Notes: generated by a model from the letters alone, not told the origin. A stretch of 12,752 bases of DNA from Pseudomonadota bacterium (GCA_021826035.1 JAKBBE010000074.1:1-12752), one strand, 5' to 3'. Positions 1 to 8,844 are shown, counted from the stretch's first letter. Program-made: numbers and translations.

Positions 1-1175
1 CGAGCGCGTTGTGGGGAACGTTCACCGGGGCGCTCATCGCCGGGTATCCCGGGGACCGATTCGGCGCACGCAACTGCCTGCGCGTCATCGCCGCGATGTA
101 CCTGCTCTCGGCGCTCGGCAGTTTCCTTGCACCGACGCTCGCGCTGTTCATCGCCGCGCGGGTGCTCGGTGGACTGGCGATCGGCGCCTCGACGGTGCTC
201 GCGCCGACGTACCTTGCGGAGATTGCTCCGGCCGACCGGCGCGGCGCGCTGGTCGGGGTATTTCAACTGAACATCGTGTTCGGCATCCTGGTCGCCTACC
301 TCAGCAACTATTTGATCGGAGTGCATCTGGGCGGTCCTGAGGCCTGGCGCTGGAAATTTCTGGTGGCAGTGTTCCCGGCGGCGCTGCTCGGCGCGCAGCT
401 GTTTACCATTCCCAACAGTCCGCGCTGGCTCGCAGTGCGCGGGCGCCGTGACGAGGCGGCGGACGTGCTCGGGCGCATCGGCGTGCGTGACGTGACGGCG
501 GAACTGAACAGTTACTCGCACGCCGATCGTCCGGCCTCCGGTGCGCTGGCGCGACTCTCGTGGCGGCGGCACGCGCGGCCGATGCTGCTCGCGATGGGCA
601 TTGCCGCCTTCAATCAGCTCTCCGGCATCAACGCCATTCTCTATTACCTCAACGACATCTTCGCCGCGGCCGGCTTCGGTCGTGTGTCGGCGGCCGGGCA
701 GGCGGTGCTCATCGGTGCCACCAACCTCGTGTTCACCCTGCTCGCGCTCGCGGTGATCGACCGGTTCGGGCGGCGCACGCTGCTGCGGGTCGGCTCCCTC
801 GGACTGATCGTCTCGCTCGCGGCCACCGCCTATATCGAGCTCTCCGGCGCGCACCAGCAGTGGCTGCTGTGGATGCTGGTGCTGTTCATCGCCTCGTTCG
901 CGTTCTCCCAGGGGGCGGTCATCTGGGTGTACATCGCGGAGATCTTTCCGACCGAGGTGCGCTCGCGCGGTCAGGGCCTCGGTGCCTCCACGCACTGGTG
1001 CATGGACGCGCTCATCGCCACGTTCTTTCCCATCGCCGCGGCGTATTCGAAAGGCCTGCCGTTCGTCTTTTTCGCCGGGATGATGGTGGTGCAGCTGGTG
1101 GTGGTCACGCGGTACTTCCCCGAAACACGCCGGGTGCGCCTGGAGGATATGGAGAAGGCCCTTGGGCGGGCTTGA
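1..1175 (+). CDS. MFS sugar transporter, sugar porter family (5' end cut by window edge)
   Basis: A major facilitator superfamily transporter of the sugar porter family, predicted to import a mono- or disaccharide across the inner membrane, probably with protons. The reading frame is open from the first full codon at position 3, so the true start and about 50-70 residues (TM1 and part of TM2) lie outside the window; about 390 residues remain. Visible family motifs are the loop 2-3 motif GYPGDRFGARN, the mid-protein PNSPRWL (411-431), the sugar-porter signature QLSGINAILYY (615-650) in TM7, a second DRFGRRTLL loop (TM8-9), and a C-terminal PETRR ending the last helix. Hydrophobic segments fill the rest as expected for a 12-TM carrier. 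The stop overlaps the start of the GH32 gene by 14 bases, so the two are very likely cotranscribed. Fructose or sucrose is the inferred substrate from this neighbour; the motifs alone do not show it. Confidence 0.93.
   Translation, partial: SALWGTFTGALIAGYPGDRFGARNCLRVIAAMYLLSALGSFLAPTLALFIAARVLGGLAIGASTVLAPTYLAEIAPADRRGALVGVFQLNIVFGILVAYLSNYLIGVHLGGPEAWRWKFLVAVFPAALLGAQLFTIPNSPRWLAVRGRRDEAADVLGRIGVRDVTAELNSYSHADRPASGALARLSWRRHARPMLLAMGIAAFNQLSGINAILYYLNDIFAAAGFGRVSAAGQAVLIGATNLVFTLLALAVIDRFGRRTLLRVGSLGLIVSLAATAYIELSGAHQQWLLWMLVLFIASFAFSQGAVIWVYIAEIFPTEVRSRGQGLGASTHWCMDALIATFFPIAAAYSKGLPFVFFAGMMVVQLVVVTRYFPETRRVRLEDMEKALGRA
1151..1158 (+). promoter_or_regulatory. Ribosome binding site deciding the GH32 TTG start
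   Basis: GGAGAAGG lies inside the last codons of the transporter. The GGAG core ends 7 bases before the TTG at 1162. This supports the TTG as the GH32 start and implies translational coupling with the transporter, whose stop codon falls 14 bases into the GH32 gene. Confidence 0.6.
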
Positions 1176-2802
1176 GCGGCGCGCCGTGCCGGCGGCGCTC
1201 GGCGCGCTGCTGCTGGTGTTCGGCGGGGCGACGGTGCGAGCGCACACCGCGCGGGGCGTCTCGGGATACAACCAGCAGTATCGTCCGCAGGTGCATTTCT
1301 CCCCGGCGCGCCACTGGATGAACGATCCGAACGGGCTGGTGTATTTCCACGGCTGGTACCACCTGTTCTTTCAGTACAACCCGTACGGCTCGCGCTGGGG
1401 CAACATGAGTTGGGGGCATGCCGTCAGCCGCGATCTGCTGCACTGGCAGCAGTGGCCGGTGGCCATCCCGCAGGGCCGCCGCTCGATGATCTTCTCCGGC
1501 AGCGTGGTCGTCGACCGGCACGACAGCAGTCACTTTGGCGTCGGCGCTCGTGCGCCGCTGGTGGCGATCTACACCGCCAATCCGCGCCGCGGACCGGGAC
1601 CGCAGACCGAGAACCTCGCCTACAGTACCGATGGCGGGCACACCTGGCACAAGTACGCCGGCAACCCGGTGCTCGACATCGGTCTGCGCAATTTCCGCGA
1701 CCCGAAGGTGTTCTGGTACGCGCCGCGGCGCGAGTGGATCATGGTGGTCTCGCGGGCCGCCGCCCGGGAAATCTCCTTCTACGCCTCGACGAATCTGAAG
1801 ACCTGGCGGCACACCGGCGACTTCGGTCCCGCCGGCGATACGAGCGGCGTGTGGGAATGTCCGGATCTGGTGCGCCTGCCGGTGACCAATCGTCCCGGGC
1901 AGTTCCGCTGGGTGCTCAAGGTCGACGTCCAGCAGCACCGGCCGGGCACCGGCGGGGGGGGACAGGTGTTCGTCGGGCGCTTCGACGGATCGACGTTCCG
2001 GGCCTCGGCTCAGCCCCCGCAGGCGCTCGATCTGGGTGAGGACTATTACGCCAGCGCCTCCTGGTCGAACCTGCCGGGCGGCCCAGGGAACGTGATCACG
2101 ATCGGTTGGATGGACAATTGGCTCTATGCCCAAGACACGCCGACCGCGCCCTGGCGGGGCGCCATGACGTTTCCGCGCCGCCTCTCGCTGCGCGCGCAGA
2201 ACGGCCGCGACTGGCTGCTGCAGCGCCCGATCGCGGCATTGGCGCAGTTGCGTACCGCGCAGCGGTCATTCGGCAGCTTCGCCGCTCCGGCCGGCCGAAC
2301 GCTGCTCACCGTGCCGCCGCGGGGCTCTGCGCATGAGATCCGAGCGCGGGTGCGGGTCGGGCGACGCGGCCGATTCGAGTTCACGATCGGTTCGCCGGAC
2401 GGGCGAGACGTACGCATCGGGTACGCGGCGGCGAGCGGCCGGTTGACGGTCGTACGCTCCGGCCACTACGGATTCTCCCCGCGCTTCGATTCGCGCAACA
2501 GTGCGCCGCTGCCGGGCCGCCCGAGCGTCATCGAGCTGAACCTGATCATCGACCGCTCCTCCGTGGAGGCGTTCGTGGATCACGGCGAGCTCACCGTGGC
2601 GGAGCGGATGTTTCCGCGCGGCGGGGCGTACACGGTCCGCGTTCGCTCGAGCGGGGCGCGGGTCGAGCGGATGGACCTGTGGCGGCTGCGCGGGATCTGG
2701 CCGCGCCCCGCCCGGCCGTCACCCTCCGCAGGGCCCTCAGCGGCGCCGGCCCGGCTTGGGCTGAATCGAGCGCGGCATATCGAGGGTCTGCGGGCGCAGT
2801 GA
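1162..2802 (+). CDS. Secreted GH32 fructan hydrolase (levanase / exo-inulinase type)
   Basis: A glycoside hydrolase family 32 enzyme of 546 residues that should release fructose from levan, inulin or sucrose. The nucleophile is D55 in WMNDPNG (52-58), the transition-state stabiliser D180 in RDP, and the acid/base E232 in WECPDL. FSGS (111-114) and YAQDTPTAPWRGAM (322-335) are typical of exo-acting levanases and inulinases. The five-bladed propeller spans about 40-360 and the GH32 C-terminal beta-sandwich about 370-512 (RSSVEAFVDHGE). Residues 1-27 form a signal peptide with probable cleavage after VRA, so the enzyme is periplasmic or secreted. I chose the TTG start at 1162 because GGAG lies 7 bases upstream; GTG at 1186 is an alternative that shortens the signal peptide. 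The gene overlaps the transporter by 14 bases. Odd features are an eight-G run (1954-1961) and a Pro/Ala-rich tail of about 40 residues antisense to the end of the next gene. Substrate preference cannot be read from sequence. Confidence 0.93.
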   Translation: MGGLERRAVPAALGALLLVFGGATVRAHTARGVSGYNQQYRPQVHFSPARHWMNDPNGLVYFHGWYHLFFQYNPYGSRWGNMSWGHAVSRDLLHWQQWPVAIPQGRRSMIFSGSVVVDRHDSSHFGVGARAPLVAIYTANPRRGPGPQTENLAYSTDGGHTWHKYAGNPVLDIGLRNFRDPKVFWYAPRREWIMVVSRAAAREISFYASTNLKTWRHTGDFGPAGDTSGVWECPDLVRLPVTNRPGQFRWVLKVDVQQHRPGTGGGGQVFVGRFDGSTFRASAQPPQALDLGEDYYASASWSNLPGGPGNVITIGWMDNWLYAQDTPTAPWRGAMTFPRRLSLRAQNGRDWLLQRPIAALAQLRTAQRSFGSFAAPAGRTLLTVPPRGSAHEIRARVRVGRRGRFEFTIGSPDGRDVRIGYAAASGRLTVVRSGHYGFSPRFDSRNSAPLPGRPSVIELNLIIDRSSVEAFVDHGELTVAERMFPRGGAYTVRVRSSGARVERMDLWRLRGIWPRPARPSPSAGPSAAPARLGLNRARHIEGLRAQ

Positions 2803-3975
2803 CTCCTGGTACGCTGCGGCAAAGGCCTCGACGAAGGTCGGCGGCAGATGATCGTCCGGGCGGTCGAGCAGACTGCGGTAAAACGCCGTGAACTGGCTCC
2901 AGTACTGCGCCGTATCGGCCTTGCCGCGGCCGCCGCGCGCGAACCGGGCCTCCAGCTCGGCCGGATCGAGACGCCCCAAGAACTCAATGAATGCGGCCCG
3001 CAGCGCTTGGGCGAGCGCCTGTTCGTGCGCCTTGATCTCATCGTGGCGCTCGCGCAGCCAGCGCACCGCATCGATCGCATGCGCCTCGTGCTGACCGAAC
3101 AGCTCGAGCAGCAGCTCCTCGACGGTCAGCTGCCCGAGCGTCGGGCCTTCGGGCGGCGGGGAGGGCCGGATGCGGAAGCGCTCGCGGATCTGACCGCGTG
3201 AGCGCTCCAGGTCTTTCAGTCCGACCAGCGTCTCGCGCAGCAGCCGGCCGGCCAGATGCATCAGCGCCGGGGCCTGGGCGCCCAGCGGCTGCGGCTTCAG
3301 ACCCGCCCCGCGACAGAAGGCCTGCCATTCCGAGCCATCGGTCGGGGTGGGTGTATCGTCTCGGGCCGCGGCGCGGGCCAGACGGGAGAGTCGGCGGGCC
3401 ACCGTGTCATCCCCCGCCTCCGGGACTCTGGCGCCCGACGAGGCGGACGCCGAGGGATACGGTCCGGGTGCGGCCGCGCGGCCCTGCCCGAAGGCATTGC
3501 CCGGCTGCATCTCGCCGGTTCCCCCGCGCTCCACGGCCAGCAGATCCTCCAGGTCGAGCTCCGCGCCGATGTCCGTCTGGGCGCCGGTGAGCGGGCGGAC
3601 CGCGAGGATGCGCGAGGGCAGCAGAGCGGCGGAGTCGCTGGTGGGCGAGTCCTCGAGCGATACGCCGATCTGGTACTCCCCGATGCGCAGCACGTCCCCG
3701 TCGCGCAGCCGATAGCCCTCCGGCCCCTGGCGGCCGAGCGGCTCGGCGGCATCATTCACGTAGATCCCGTTGGTGCTGATGTCCTCGAGGTAGAAGCGGC
3801 CCTCGCGCCAGGAGATCCGGGCGTGGTGAGCCGAGACGTAGCGGCGAGCGTCGGGCAGCACCCAGTCGTTGTCGGCCGAGCGGCCGATGGTGCCGCCGCC
3901 GGGGCCGATTTCGACGCTGTCGCGCCCCGCGAGCTGGCGACGCTGTCCGCTGATGACGCGCAGGCGAAGCGTCAT
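2737..3975 (-). CDS. tagH: Type VI secretion system-associated FHA domain protein, TagH-like
   Basis: A 412-residue cytoplasmic protein with an N-terminal forkhead-associated (FHA) domain (about 1-105), which binds phosphothreonine peptides. The core FHA residues are present: GRS (31-33), SAHH (48-51) and STNG (67-70) followed by N74. A low-complexity linker (about 110-210) leads to a helical C-terminal domain (about 215-395) with the pattern of the type VI secretion FHA family, including YWSQFTAFY (358-366) and PPTFVEAFAAAY (378-389). In characterised systems TagH/Fha is activated by the kinase PpkA and promotes assembly of the secretion apparatus. The start is ATG at 3973-3975 with only a weak Shine-Dalgarno. 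No kinase, phosphatase, TssBC, TssJKLM, Hcp or VgrG gene is visible; its neighbours are a GH32 enzyme (convergent, 66-base overlap) and DUF1820-purL (divergent). It could serve a type VI system encoded elsewhere or be a stand-alone relic. Confidence 0.82.
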   Translation of the reverse strand: MTLRLRVISGQRRQLAGRDSVEIGPGGGTIGRSADNDWVLPDARRYVSAHHARISWREGRFYLEDISTNGIYVNDAAEPLGRQGPEGYRLRDGDVLRIGEYQIGVSLEDSPTSDSAALLPSRILAVRPLTGAQTDIGAELDLEDLLAVERGGTGEMQPGNAFGQGRAAAPGPYPSASASSGARVPEAGDDTVARRLSRLARAAARDDTPTPTDGSEWQAFCRGAGLKPQPLGAQAPALMHLAGRLLRETLVGLKDLERSRGQIRERFRIRPSPPPEGPTLGQLTVEELLLELFGQHEAHAIDAVRWLRERHDEIKAHEQALAQALRAAFIEFLGRLDPAELEARFARGGRGKADTAQYWSQFTAFYRSLLDRPDDHLPPTFVEAFAAAYQESLRPQTLDMPRSIQPKPGRRR

Positions 3976-4062
3976 GGTGATGAGATCCGCGATACCGGTG
4001 CTGTCACGTGTGCCCGTATCGCCAGGCGGCGGAGGATTCCGCGGCGCCGGGCGGCGATACCC

Positions 4063-4068
4063 TATAAT
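4063..4068 (+). promoter_or_regulatory. Probable -10 box of the DUF1820-purL promoter
   Basis: A perfect TATAAT hexamer stands out in a very GC-rich intergenic region, 38 bases before the ATG at 4107. A start of transcription near 4075 would give a leader of about 30 bases. No good -35 hexamer sits at 16-18 bases; the nearest candidate, TTCCGC at 4037, is 20 bases away, so the promoter may rely on an activator or be weak. I see no PurR-type operator. Confidence 0.55.
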
Positions 4069-4106
4069 GTGCGCCCCCCAAACTAGCAGCGTGCGTGCGC
4101 CAATCC

Positions 4107-4445
4107 ATGGCAGCCAGTCACATTTTCCGCATCCTGTTCATCAATCAGGGCAAGGTCTATGAAGTCTATGCCCGCCAGGTGAACCATGGTGAGCTGTTCG
4201 GCTTCATCGAGGTGGAGGACCTGGTCTTCGGAGAACGCTCCTCGGTGGTGCTGGACCCGTCCGAGGAGCGCATCAAGGGTGAATTCTCCGGGGTGAAGCG
4301 CACCTTCCTGCCGCTGCATTCGGTGCTGCGCATCGACGAGGTGAAGAAGCAGGGCGTGAGCAAGATCACCACGCTCGAGGGTGGGGCCAACGTGGCCCAG
4401 TTCCCGATGCCGCTGTATTCGCCGCCGTCGGGCGAGAAGAAATAG
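4107..4445 (+). CDS. DUF1820 family protein
   Basis: A small soluble protein of 112 residues in the DUF1820 family. It is recognisable from its start ([19 protein letters not shown]), the [12 protein letters not shown] block, [21 protein letters not shown], and the central [11 protein letters not shown]. The family is a uniform length of about 100-115 residues, which this matches, and its function is not established. I prefer the ATG at 4107 over an in-frame GTG at 4095, because the family normally begins only a few residues before the first beta strand. No strong Shine-Dalgarno is visible for either start. There is no signal peptide or membrane segment, so it should be cytoplasmic. It ends 7 bases before purL, so the two genes almost certainly share a transcript from the TATAAT promoter upstream. 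A role linked to purine synthesis is only a guess from this placement. Confidence 0.88.
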   Translation: MAASHIFRILFINQGKVYEVYARQVNHGELFGFIEVEDLVFGERSSVVLDPSEERIKGEFSGVKRTFLPLHSVLRIDEVKKQGVSKITTLEGGANVAQFPMPLYSPPSGEKK

Positions 4446-4452
4446 TCCCGCC

Positions 4453-7400
4453 ATGAATGACCCTGTGGTGCTGAGGCTGCCGGGGGCACCGGCGTTGTCC
4501 GGATTTCGCATCGAGAAGCTCCTCGAGCGGGTGCGGGCGCTGGAGCCGGCGGTGACGGGCCTCACGGCCCGTTTCGTGCATTTCGCGGCGCTCGAGCGCC
4601 CCCTGAGTGCGCCGGAGCGTGAGTGTCTGGCGCGGCTGCTCACCTACGGCCCGACCCTGGTGCCGGGGGAGCCCGGTGGTCAGGCGCTGCTCGTGGTGCC
4701 GCGCGCGGGCACGATTTCACCCTGGTCGAGCAAGGCGAGCGACATCGCCCACAATTGCGGCCTCACGGCCGTGCAGCGCATCGAGCGCGGCATCGAGTAC
4801 CGGCTGTCCGCGCCCCAGCCGCTCGCGCCGGAGGCGCTGGTGCGTGTGGCCGCCGCCCTCTTCGACCGCATGACCGAAATGGCGCTGCCCGAGGCCGCCG
4901 AGGCCGGTCGGCTGTTTCATCACGCCCCGCCGCAGCCGCTGCGCCGAGTGGCGCTCGCCGGCGGGCGCGAGGCGCTCGAGCAGGCCAACCGCCAGATGGG
5001 ACTCGCCCTCTCGGCCGATGAGATCCAGTACCTCCTGGAGAGCTTCGCGCAGCTCGGGCGCGATCCGAGCGATGCCGAACTGATGATGTTCGCGCAGGCG
5101 AACTCCGAGCACTGCCGCCACAAGATCTTCAACGCGCGCTGGGTGATCAACGGATGCGAGCAGACCGAGTCGCTGTTCGCCATGATCCGCTACACGCACG
5201 AGCGCCACCCCGAGGGCGTGCTCTCGGCCTACCGCGACAATGCCGCGGTGATCGAGGGGGCCGAGGGGCTGCGCTATTTTGCCGATCCGTCGAGCGGGGC
5301 GTACCGCACGAGCCGCGAGCCGATCGACATCCTGATGAAGGTGGAGACGCACAACCACCCGACCGCGATCTCGCCGTTTCCGGGCGCTGCGACCGGCTCG
5401 GGCGGGGAGATCCGCGACGAGGGCGCCACGGGGCGCGGGGCGAAGCCGAAGGCGGGACTCGCGGGCTTCTCGGTCTCGAATCTGCGCCTGCCCGGCTACG
5501 AGCGGCCCTGGGAGCAGCCGTTCGGCCGGCCTGGGCGCATCGCCTCGGCGCTCGACATCATGCTCGAGGCGCCGATCGGCGCCGCCTCGTTCAACAATGA
5601 GTTCGGGCGGCCGGCCATCTGCGGCTATTTCCGCACCTTCGAGCAGCACTGCGCGGGCGATGCGCCCGAACGCGTGCGCGGCTACCACAAGCCCATCATG
5701 ATCGCCGGCGGACTCGGCAACGTGCGCCGGGCGCACGTCGAGAAGTGCGACATCCCCCCGGGTGCGCAGCTGCTCGTGCTCGGCGGTCCGGCGATGCTGA
5801 TCGGTCTGGGCGGCGGGGCGGCCTCCTCGCTCGGCAGCGGCGCCTCCCATGCGCAGCTCGATTTCGCCTCGGTGCAGCGCGGCAACGCCGAGATCCAACG
5901 CCGCGCCCAGGAAGTGATCGACGGCTGCTGGGCGATGGGTGAGGCCAATCCCATTCTGCTGATCCACGACGTCGGGGCCGGCGGGCTGTCGAACGCCGTG
6001 CCGGAGGCTGTCGCGCACAGTCAGCGCGGTGCGCGCGTCGATCTGCGCGCGATCCCGAGTGCCGAGTCCGGCCTCTCGCCGCTCGAGCTGTGGTGCAACG
6101 AGGCGCAGGAGCGCTACGTGGTGCTGGTGACGGCTGCGGATCTGCCCGCGTTTCGCGCCATCGCCGAGCGCGAGCGTTGCCCGTTCGCCGTGATCGGCGA
6201 GCTCGACGATACCGGTCGGCTCACCGTGTGCGATCCGCTCCTCGGGGAGGATCCGGTGGACATGCCACTCGAGGTGCTGCTCGGCAAGCCGCCGCGCATG
6301 ACTCGGGACGTGAAGAGTGTGGTGCCACCGCGCCGCTCGTTCGACACCGCGGGGCTCGATGTGCGTGAGGCGCTCTATCGGGTGTTGCGCCTGCCGGCGG
6401 TCGCCGACAAGACCTTCCTCATCACCATCGGCGACCGCACGGTCGGCGGGCTGATCAGCCGCGATCCGCTGGTCGGCCCCTGGCAGGTGCCGGTGAGCGA
6501 CGTGGCGGTCACGATGGCCGATCACGCCGGCGTGCGCGGGGAGGCGATGGCGATCGGCGAGCGAACACCGGTGGCGGTGCTCGATGCGCCGGCCTCCGGG
6601 CGCCTGGCGGTGGCGGAGGCCATCACGAATATTCTGGCGGCCGACATCGAACGGCTGGGCGAGATCCGTCTCTCGGCGAACTGGATGGCCGCGTGCGGTG
6701 AGCCGGGCGAGGACGCGGCGCTCTACGAGACGGTCCGGGCCGTCGGCCGCGAGCTGTGTCCGGCGCTCGGCATCGCGATTCCGGTCGGCAAGGACTCCCT
6801 CTCGATGCGTACGCGCTGGAGCGAGGGCGGCCTCGAGAAGAGCGTGGTTGCGCCGGTGTCGCTCATCATCTCCGCGTTCGCGCCCGTGGGCGATGTGCGC
6901 AAGACCCTCACCCCGGCATTGCGGACCGATGCGCCGACGGCGCTGTGGCTGATCGATCTGGGACGGCAGCGGCTCGGCGGCTCGGCGCTCGCCCAGGTGT
7001 ACGGCGCGATGGGCAGTGAACCGGCGGATCTCGATGATCCGCAGCCGCTGATCGGCCTCGCCGCCGCGCTGGCCGAGCTGCGGCGGGCGGGCCTGCCGCT
7101 CGCCTATCACGATCGATCCGATGGCGGACTCATCGTGACGCTGCTCGAGATGGCGTTTGCCGGCCACTGCGGTCTCGAGATCGAACTGCCCGCCGAGCGC
7201 GGTGAGCCGCTCGCGCAGCTATTCGCCGAGGAGCCCGGTGTCGTGCTGCAGATCGATGCCCGCCAGGAGAGCGCGTTGCACGCGGTGCTCGCGCGCCACG
7301 GCCTGAGCGAATACGCACGGCGGCTCGGCGCGCCGCAGCGCGCAATGCAGGTGCAGGTCCGGTGTGCTGGACGTGTGCTGCTCGATGAGTCCTGGCGGGA

Positions 7401-8349
7401 CCTGCGTGCGGCGTGGTCGGAGACCTCCTGGCAGATGCGCCGGCTGCGCGATGACCCGAGGTGCGCGGATGAGGAATACGCCGCCCAGATCGACGAGCGC
7501 GATCCCGGCCTGACGGTCGATCTGCGCTTCGATCCTGAGGAGGATATTGCTGCGCCGTACATCGGCGGGACGACCCGCCCGCGGCTCGCGGTGCTGCGCG
7601 AGCAGGGCGTGAACAGCCACAACGAGACCGCGGCAATCTTCGAGCGTGCCGGGTTCGCGCCCTATGACGTGCACATGACCGACCTGATCGCGGGCCGGCA
7701 CGCGCTGCGCGATTTTGTCGGTCTGGTGGCCTGCGGCGGGTTCTCCTACGGAGACGTGCTCGGCGCTGGAGAGGGGTGGGCGAAGTCGATTCTCTTCAAC
7801 GAGCCGCTGCGCGAGCAGTTCCAGGCGTTCTTCGAGCGCCGTGACACCTTCGCGCTCGGCGTGTGCAATGGCTGCCAGATGTTCGCCGCGCTGCAGCGCA
7901 TCATTCCGGGCACCGCGCACTGGCCGCGCTTCGTCACCAATCGCAGCGAGCAGTACGAGTCGCGCCTGACGCTGGTGGAGATCCTCGAGTCCCCTTCGGT
8001 CCTGCTCACCGGCATGGCCGGCTCAGTGCTGCCGATCGCCGTGGCGCACGGAGAAGGCAGAGCGGAATTTGCGAGCGCGGCGGCCGAGAAGGCCTGCCTC
8101 AGCAGCACTCTGGTCGCGGTGCGGTACGTCGATCACCACCGCCAGCCCGCGACGCGCTACCCGTACAACCCGAATGGCTCGCCCGCGGGTATCGCCGCAC
8201 TCAGCAATGCCGACGGCCGAGTGACGATCACCATGCCTCACCCGGAGCGCTCGGTGCGCTCGGTGCAGAACTCCTGGCGACCGGAAGGGGCGGGAGAATA
8301 CAGCGGCTGGATGCGCCTGTTCCGAAACGCACGCCGATTCGTGGAATGA
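4453..8349 (+). CDS. purL: Phosphoribosylformylglycinamidine synthase (FGAM synthase), single-chain form
   Basis: PurL of 1,298 residues, close to the roughly 1,295 of the Escherichia coli enzyme. It converts FGAR, ATP and glutamine to FGAM in the fourth step of de novo purine synthesis in the cytosol. In order, it has an N-terminal domain (about 1-160), a linker with NSEHCRHK (217-224), a first AIRS-like synthetase half with [15 protein letters not shown] starting at 297 and HDVGAGG at 505-511, a second half with VGKDSLSM (778-785), and a class I glutaminase from about 1041. The glutaminase triad is complete: Cys1138 in GVCNGCQM, and His1263 and Glu1265 in HPERS. I chose the ATG at 4453, which yields the family N-terminus; an earlier in-frame start at 4381 would add 24 Arg-rich residues antisense to nothing useful and overlapping DUF1820. 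The gene follows DUF1820 by 7 bases and converges on flaG. Confidence 0.97.
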   Translation: MNDPVVLRLPGAPALSGFRIEKLLERVRALEPAVTGLTARFVHFAALERPLSAPERECLARLLTYGPTLVPGEPGGQALLVVPRAGTISPWSSKASDIAHNCGLTAVQRIERGIEYRLSAPQPLAPEALVRVAAALFDRMTEMALPEAAEAGRLFHHAPPQPLRRVALAGGREALEQANRQMGLALSADEIQYLLESFAQLGRDPSDAELMMFAQANSEHCRHKIFNARWVINGCEQTESLFAMIRYTHERHPEGVLSAYRDNAAVIEGAEGLRYFADPSSGAYRTSREPIDILMKVETHNHPTAISPFPGAATGSGGEIRDEGATGRGAKPKAGLAGFSVSNLRLPGYERPWEQPFGRPGRIASALDIMLEAPIGAASFNNEFGRPAICGYFRTFEQHCAGDAPERVRGYHKPIMIAGGLGNVRRAHVEKCDIPPGAQLLVLGGPAMLIGLGGGAASSLGSGASHAQLDFASVQRGNAEIQRRAQEVIDGCWAMGEANPILLIHDVGAGGLSNAVPEAVAHSQRGARVDLRAIPSAESGLSPLELWCNEAQERYVVLVTAADLPAFRAIAERERCPFAVIGELDDTGRLTVCDPLLGEDPVDMPLEVLLGKPPRMTRDVKSVVPPRRSFDTAGLDVREALYRVLRLPAVADKTFLITIGDRTVGGLISRDPLVGPWQVPVSDVAVTMADHAGVRGEAMAIGERTPVAVLDAPASGRLAVAEAITNILAADIERLGEIRLSANWMAACGEPGEDAALYETVRAVGRELCPALGIAIPVGKDSLSMRTRWSEGGLEKSVVAPVSLIISAFAPVGDVRKTLTPALRTDAPTALWLIDLGRQRLGGSALAQVYGAMGSEPADLDDPQPLIGLAAALAELRRAGLPLAYHDRSDGGLIVTLLEMAFAGHCGLEIELPAERGEPLAQLFAEEPGVVLQIDARQESALHAVLARHGLSEYARRLGAPQRAMQVQVRCAGRVLLDESWRDLRAAWSETSWQMRRLRDDPRCADEEYAAQIDERDPGLTVDLRFDPEEDIAAPYIGGTTRPRLAVLREQGVNSHNETAAIFERAGFAPYDVHMTDLIAGRHALRDFVGLVACGGFSYGDVLGAGEGWAKSILFNEPLREQFQAFFERRDTFALGVCNGCQMFAALQRIIPGTAHWPRFVTNRSEQYESRLTLVEILESPSVLLTGMAGSVLPIAVAHGEGRAEFASAAAEKACLSSTLVAVRYVDHHRQPATRYPYNPNGSPAGIAALSNADGRVTITMPHPERSVRSVQNSWRPEGAGEYSGWMRLFRNARRFVE

Positions 8350-8391
8350 CGCGGCTCGCGCCGCGATCGTGAGGGGGCGCCAGCGTCCCTC
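8350..8391. terminator. Possible bidirectional hairpin terminators between purL and flaG
   Basis: The 58-base gap between the convergent purL and flaG stop codons holds two dyads. One is a perfect 6-bp stem with a 4-base loop (CGCGGC-TCGC-GCCGCG, 8350-8365). The other is an imperfect stem pairing GAGGG (8371-8375) with CCCTC (8387-8391), extended inwards by about three pairs. Neither is followed by a T-run on either strand, so these are candidates by position and stem only. Confidence 0.35.
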
Positions 8392-8407
8392 GGAACGGAT
8401 CCTCTGC

Positions 8408-8782
8408 TCAGGCCAGCACATCCGCGAGGATGCTGTGCCCGTGGGCCCACGCCGCCAGCAGGTCCGCGAGGTGCTGCTGATCCTGACTGGGAACGCGCTG
8501 CAGCACTTGCCCGGTGACCGCATTCCGAATCTCGGCAATTGTATTGCCGGTCGCGGGGTCGACCCGCAGGACCAGTACATGGTCGGTGGCGGCAAGGCGC
8601 TCGTTGATCTGCGCGAGAGACTGATTCACTCCATCCGGTGAACTCGCGGTGCTCTTCGCCGTGGCTGCCCCGATGCGGTGCGCCCGGGACGGGATCACGC
8701 CGGTGCCGCCGCTCGCCGGCGAGCCGAATCCCAAACTTGCCGCAGCGCCGATCGGAGCGGCACCCTGCTCTTCGTTGCTCAT
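8408..8782 (-). CDS. flaG: FlaG family flagellar protein
   Basis: A 124-residue protein whose C-terminal part (about 52-115) matches the FlaG family: a helix (LAQINERLAATDHVLVLRVD), then the signature pattern of a turn with TGNTIAEIRN, TGQVLQRVPS and a closing helix. The N-terminal 50 residues are Ala/Gly/Ser-rich and probably disordered. FlaG proteins influence filament length in several polar-flagellated bacteria, but the mechanism is not settled. The start is ATG at 8780-8782, preceded by AGGAT at 7 bases. It lies 62 bases downstream of fliS in the same orientation and is the last gene of the filament cluster; in many relatives flaG instead sits between fliC and fliD. Confidence 0.82.
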   Translation of the reverse strand: MSNEEQGAAPIGAAASLGFGSPASGGTGVIPSRAHRIGAATAKSTASSPDGVNQSLAQINERLAATDHVLVLRVDPATGNTIAEIRNAVTGQVLQRVPSQDQQHLADLLAAWAHGHSILADVLA

Positions 8783-8844
8783 GATCTACATCCTGCGCGA
8801 ACGCGGAGCCGGGGCGCCGAGCACCGGGTGCGAACGGCGCCTGT

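Noticed and set aside
1105..2133. A 342-codon open frame antisense to the transporter end and the GH32 gene
   Set aside because: No family motif, and the plus strand has the full set of GH32 catalytic residues.
3256..4086. A 276-codon open frame antisense to tagH
   Set aside because: Low-complexity Arg/Gly/Ala translation with no recognisable domain; the opposite strand carries a clear FHA protein.
4381..4452. An upstream in-frame start for purL at 4381
   Set aside because: It adds 24 Arg-rich residues overlapping DUF1820, whereas the ATG at 4453 gives the normal PurL N-terminus and length.
4717..7167. An 816-codon open frame antisense to purL
   Set aside because: It lies wholly inside the unmistakable purL gene, is Arg/His-rich with no family motif, and long antisense frames are expected in GC-rich coding sequence.
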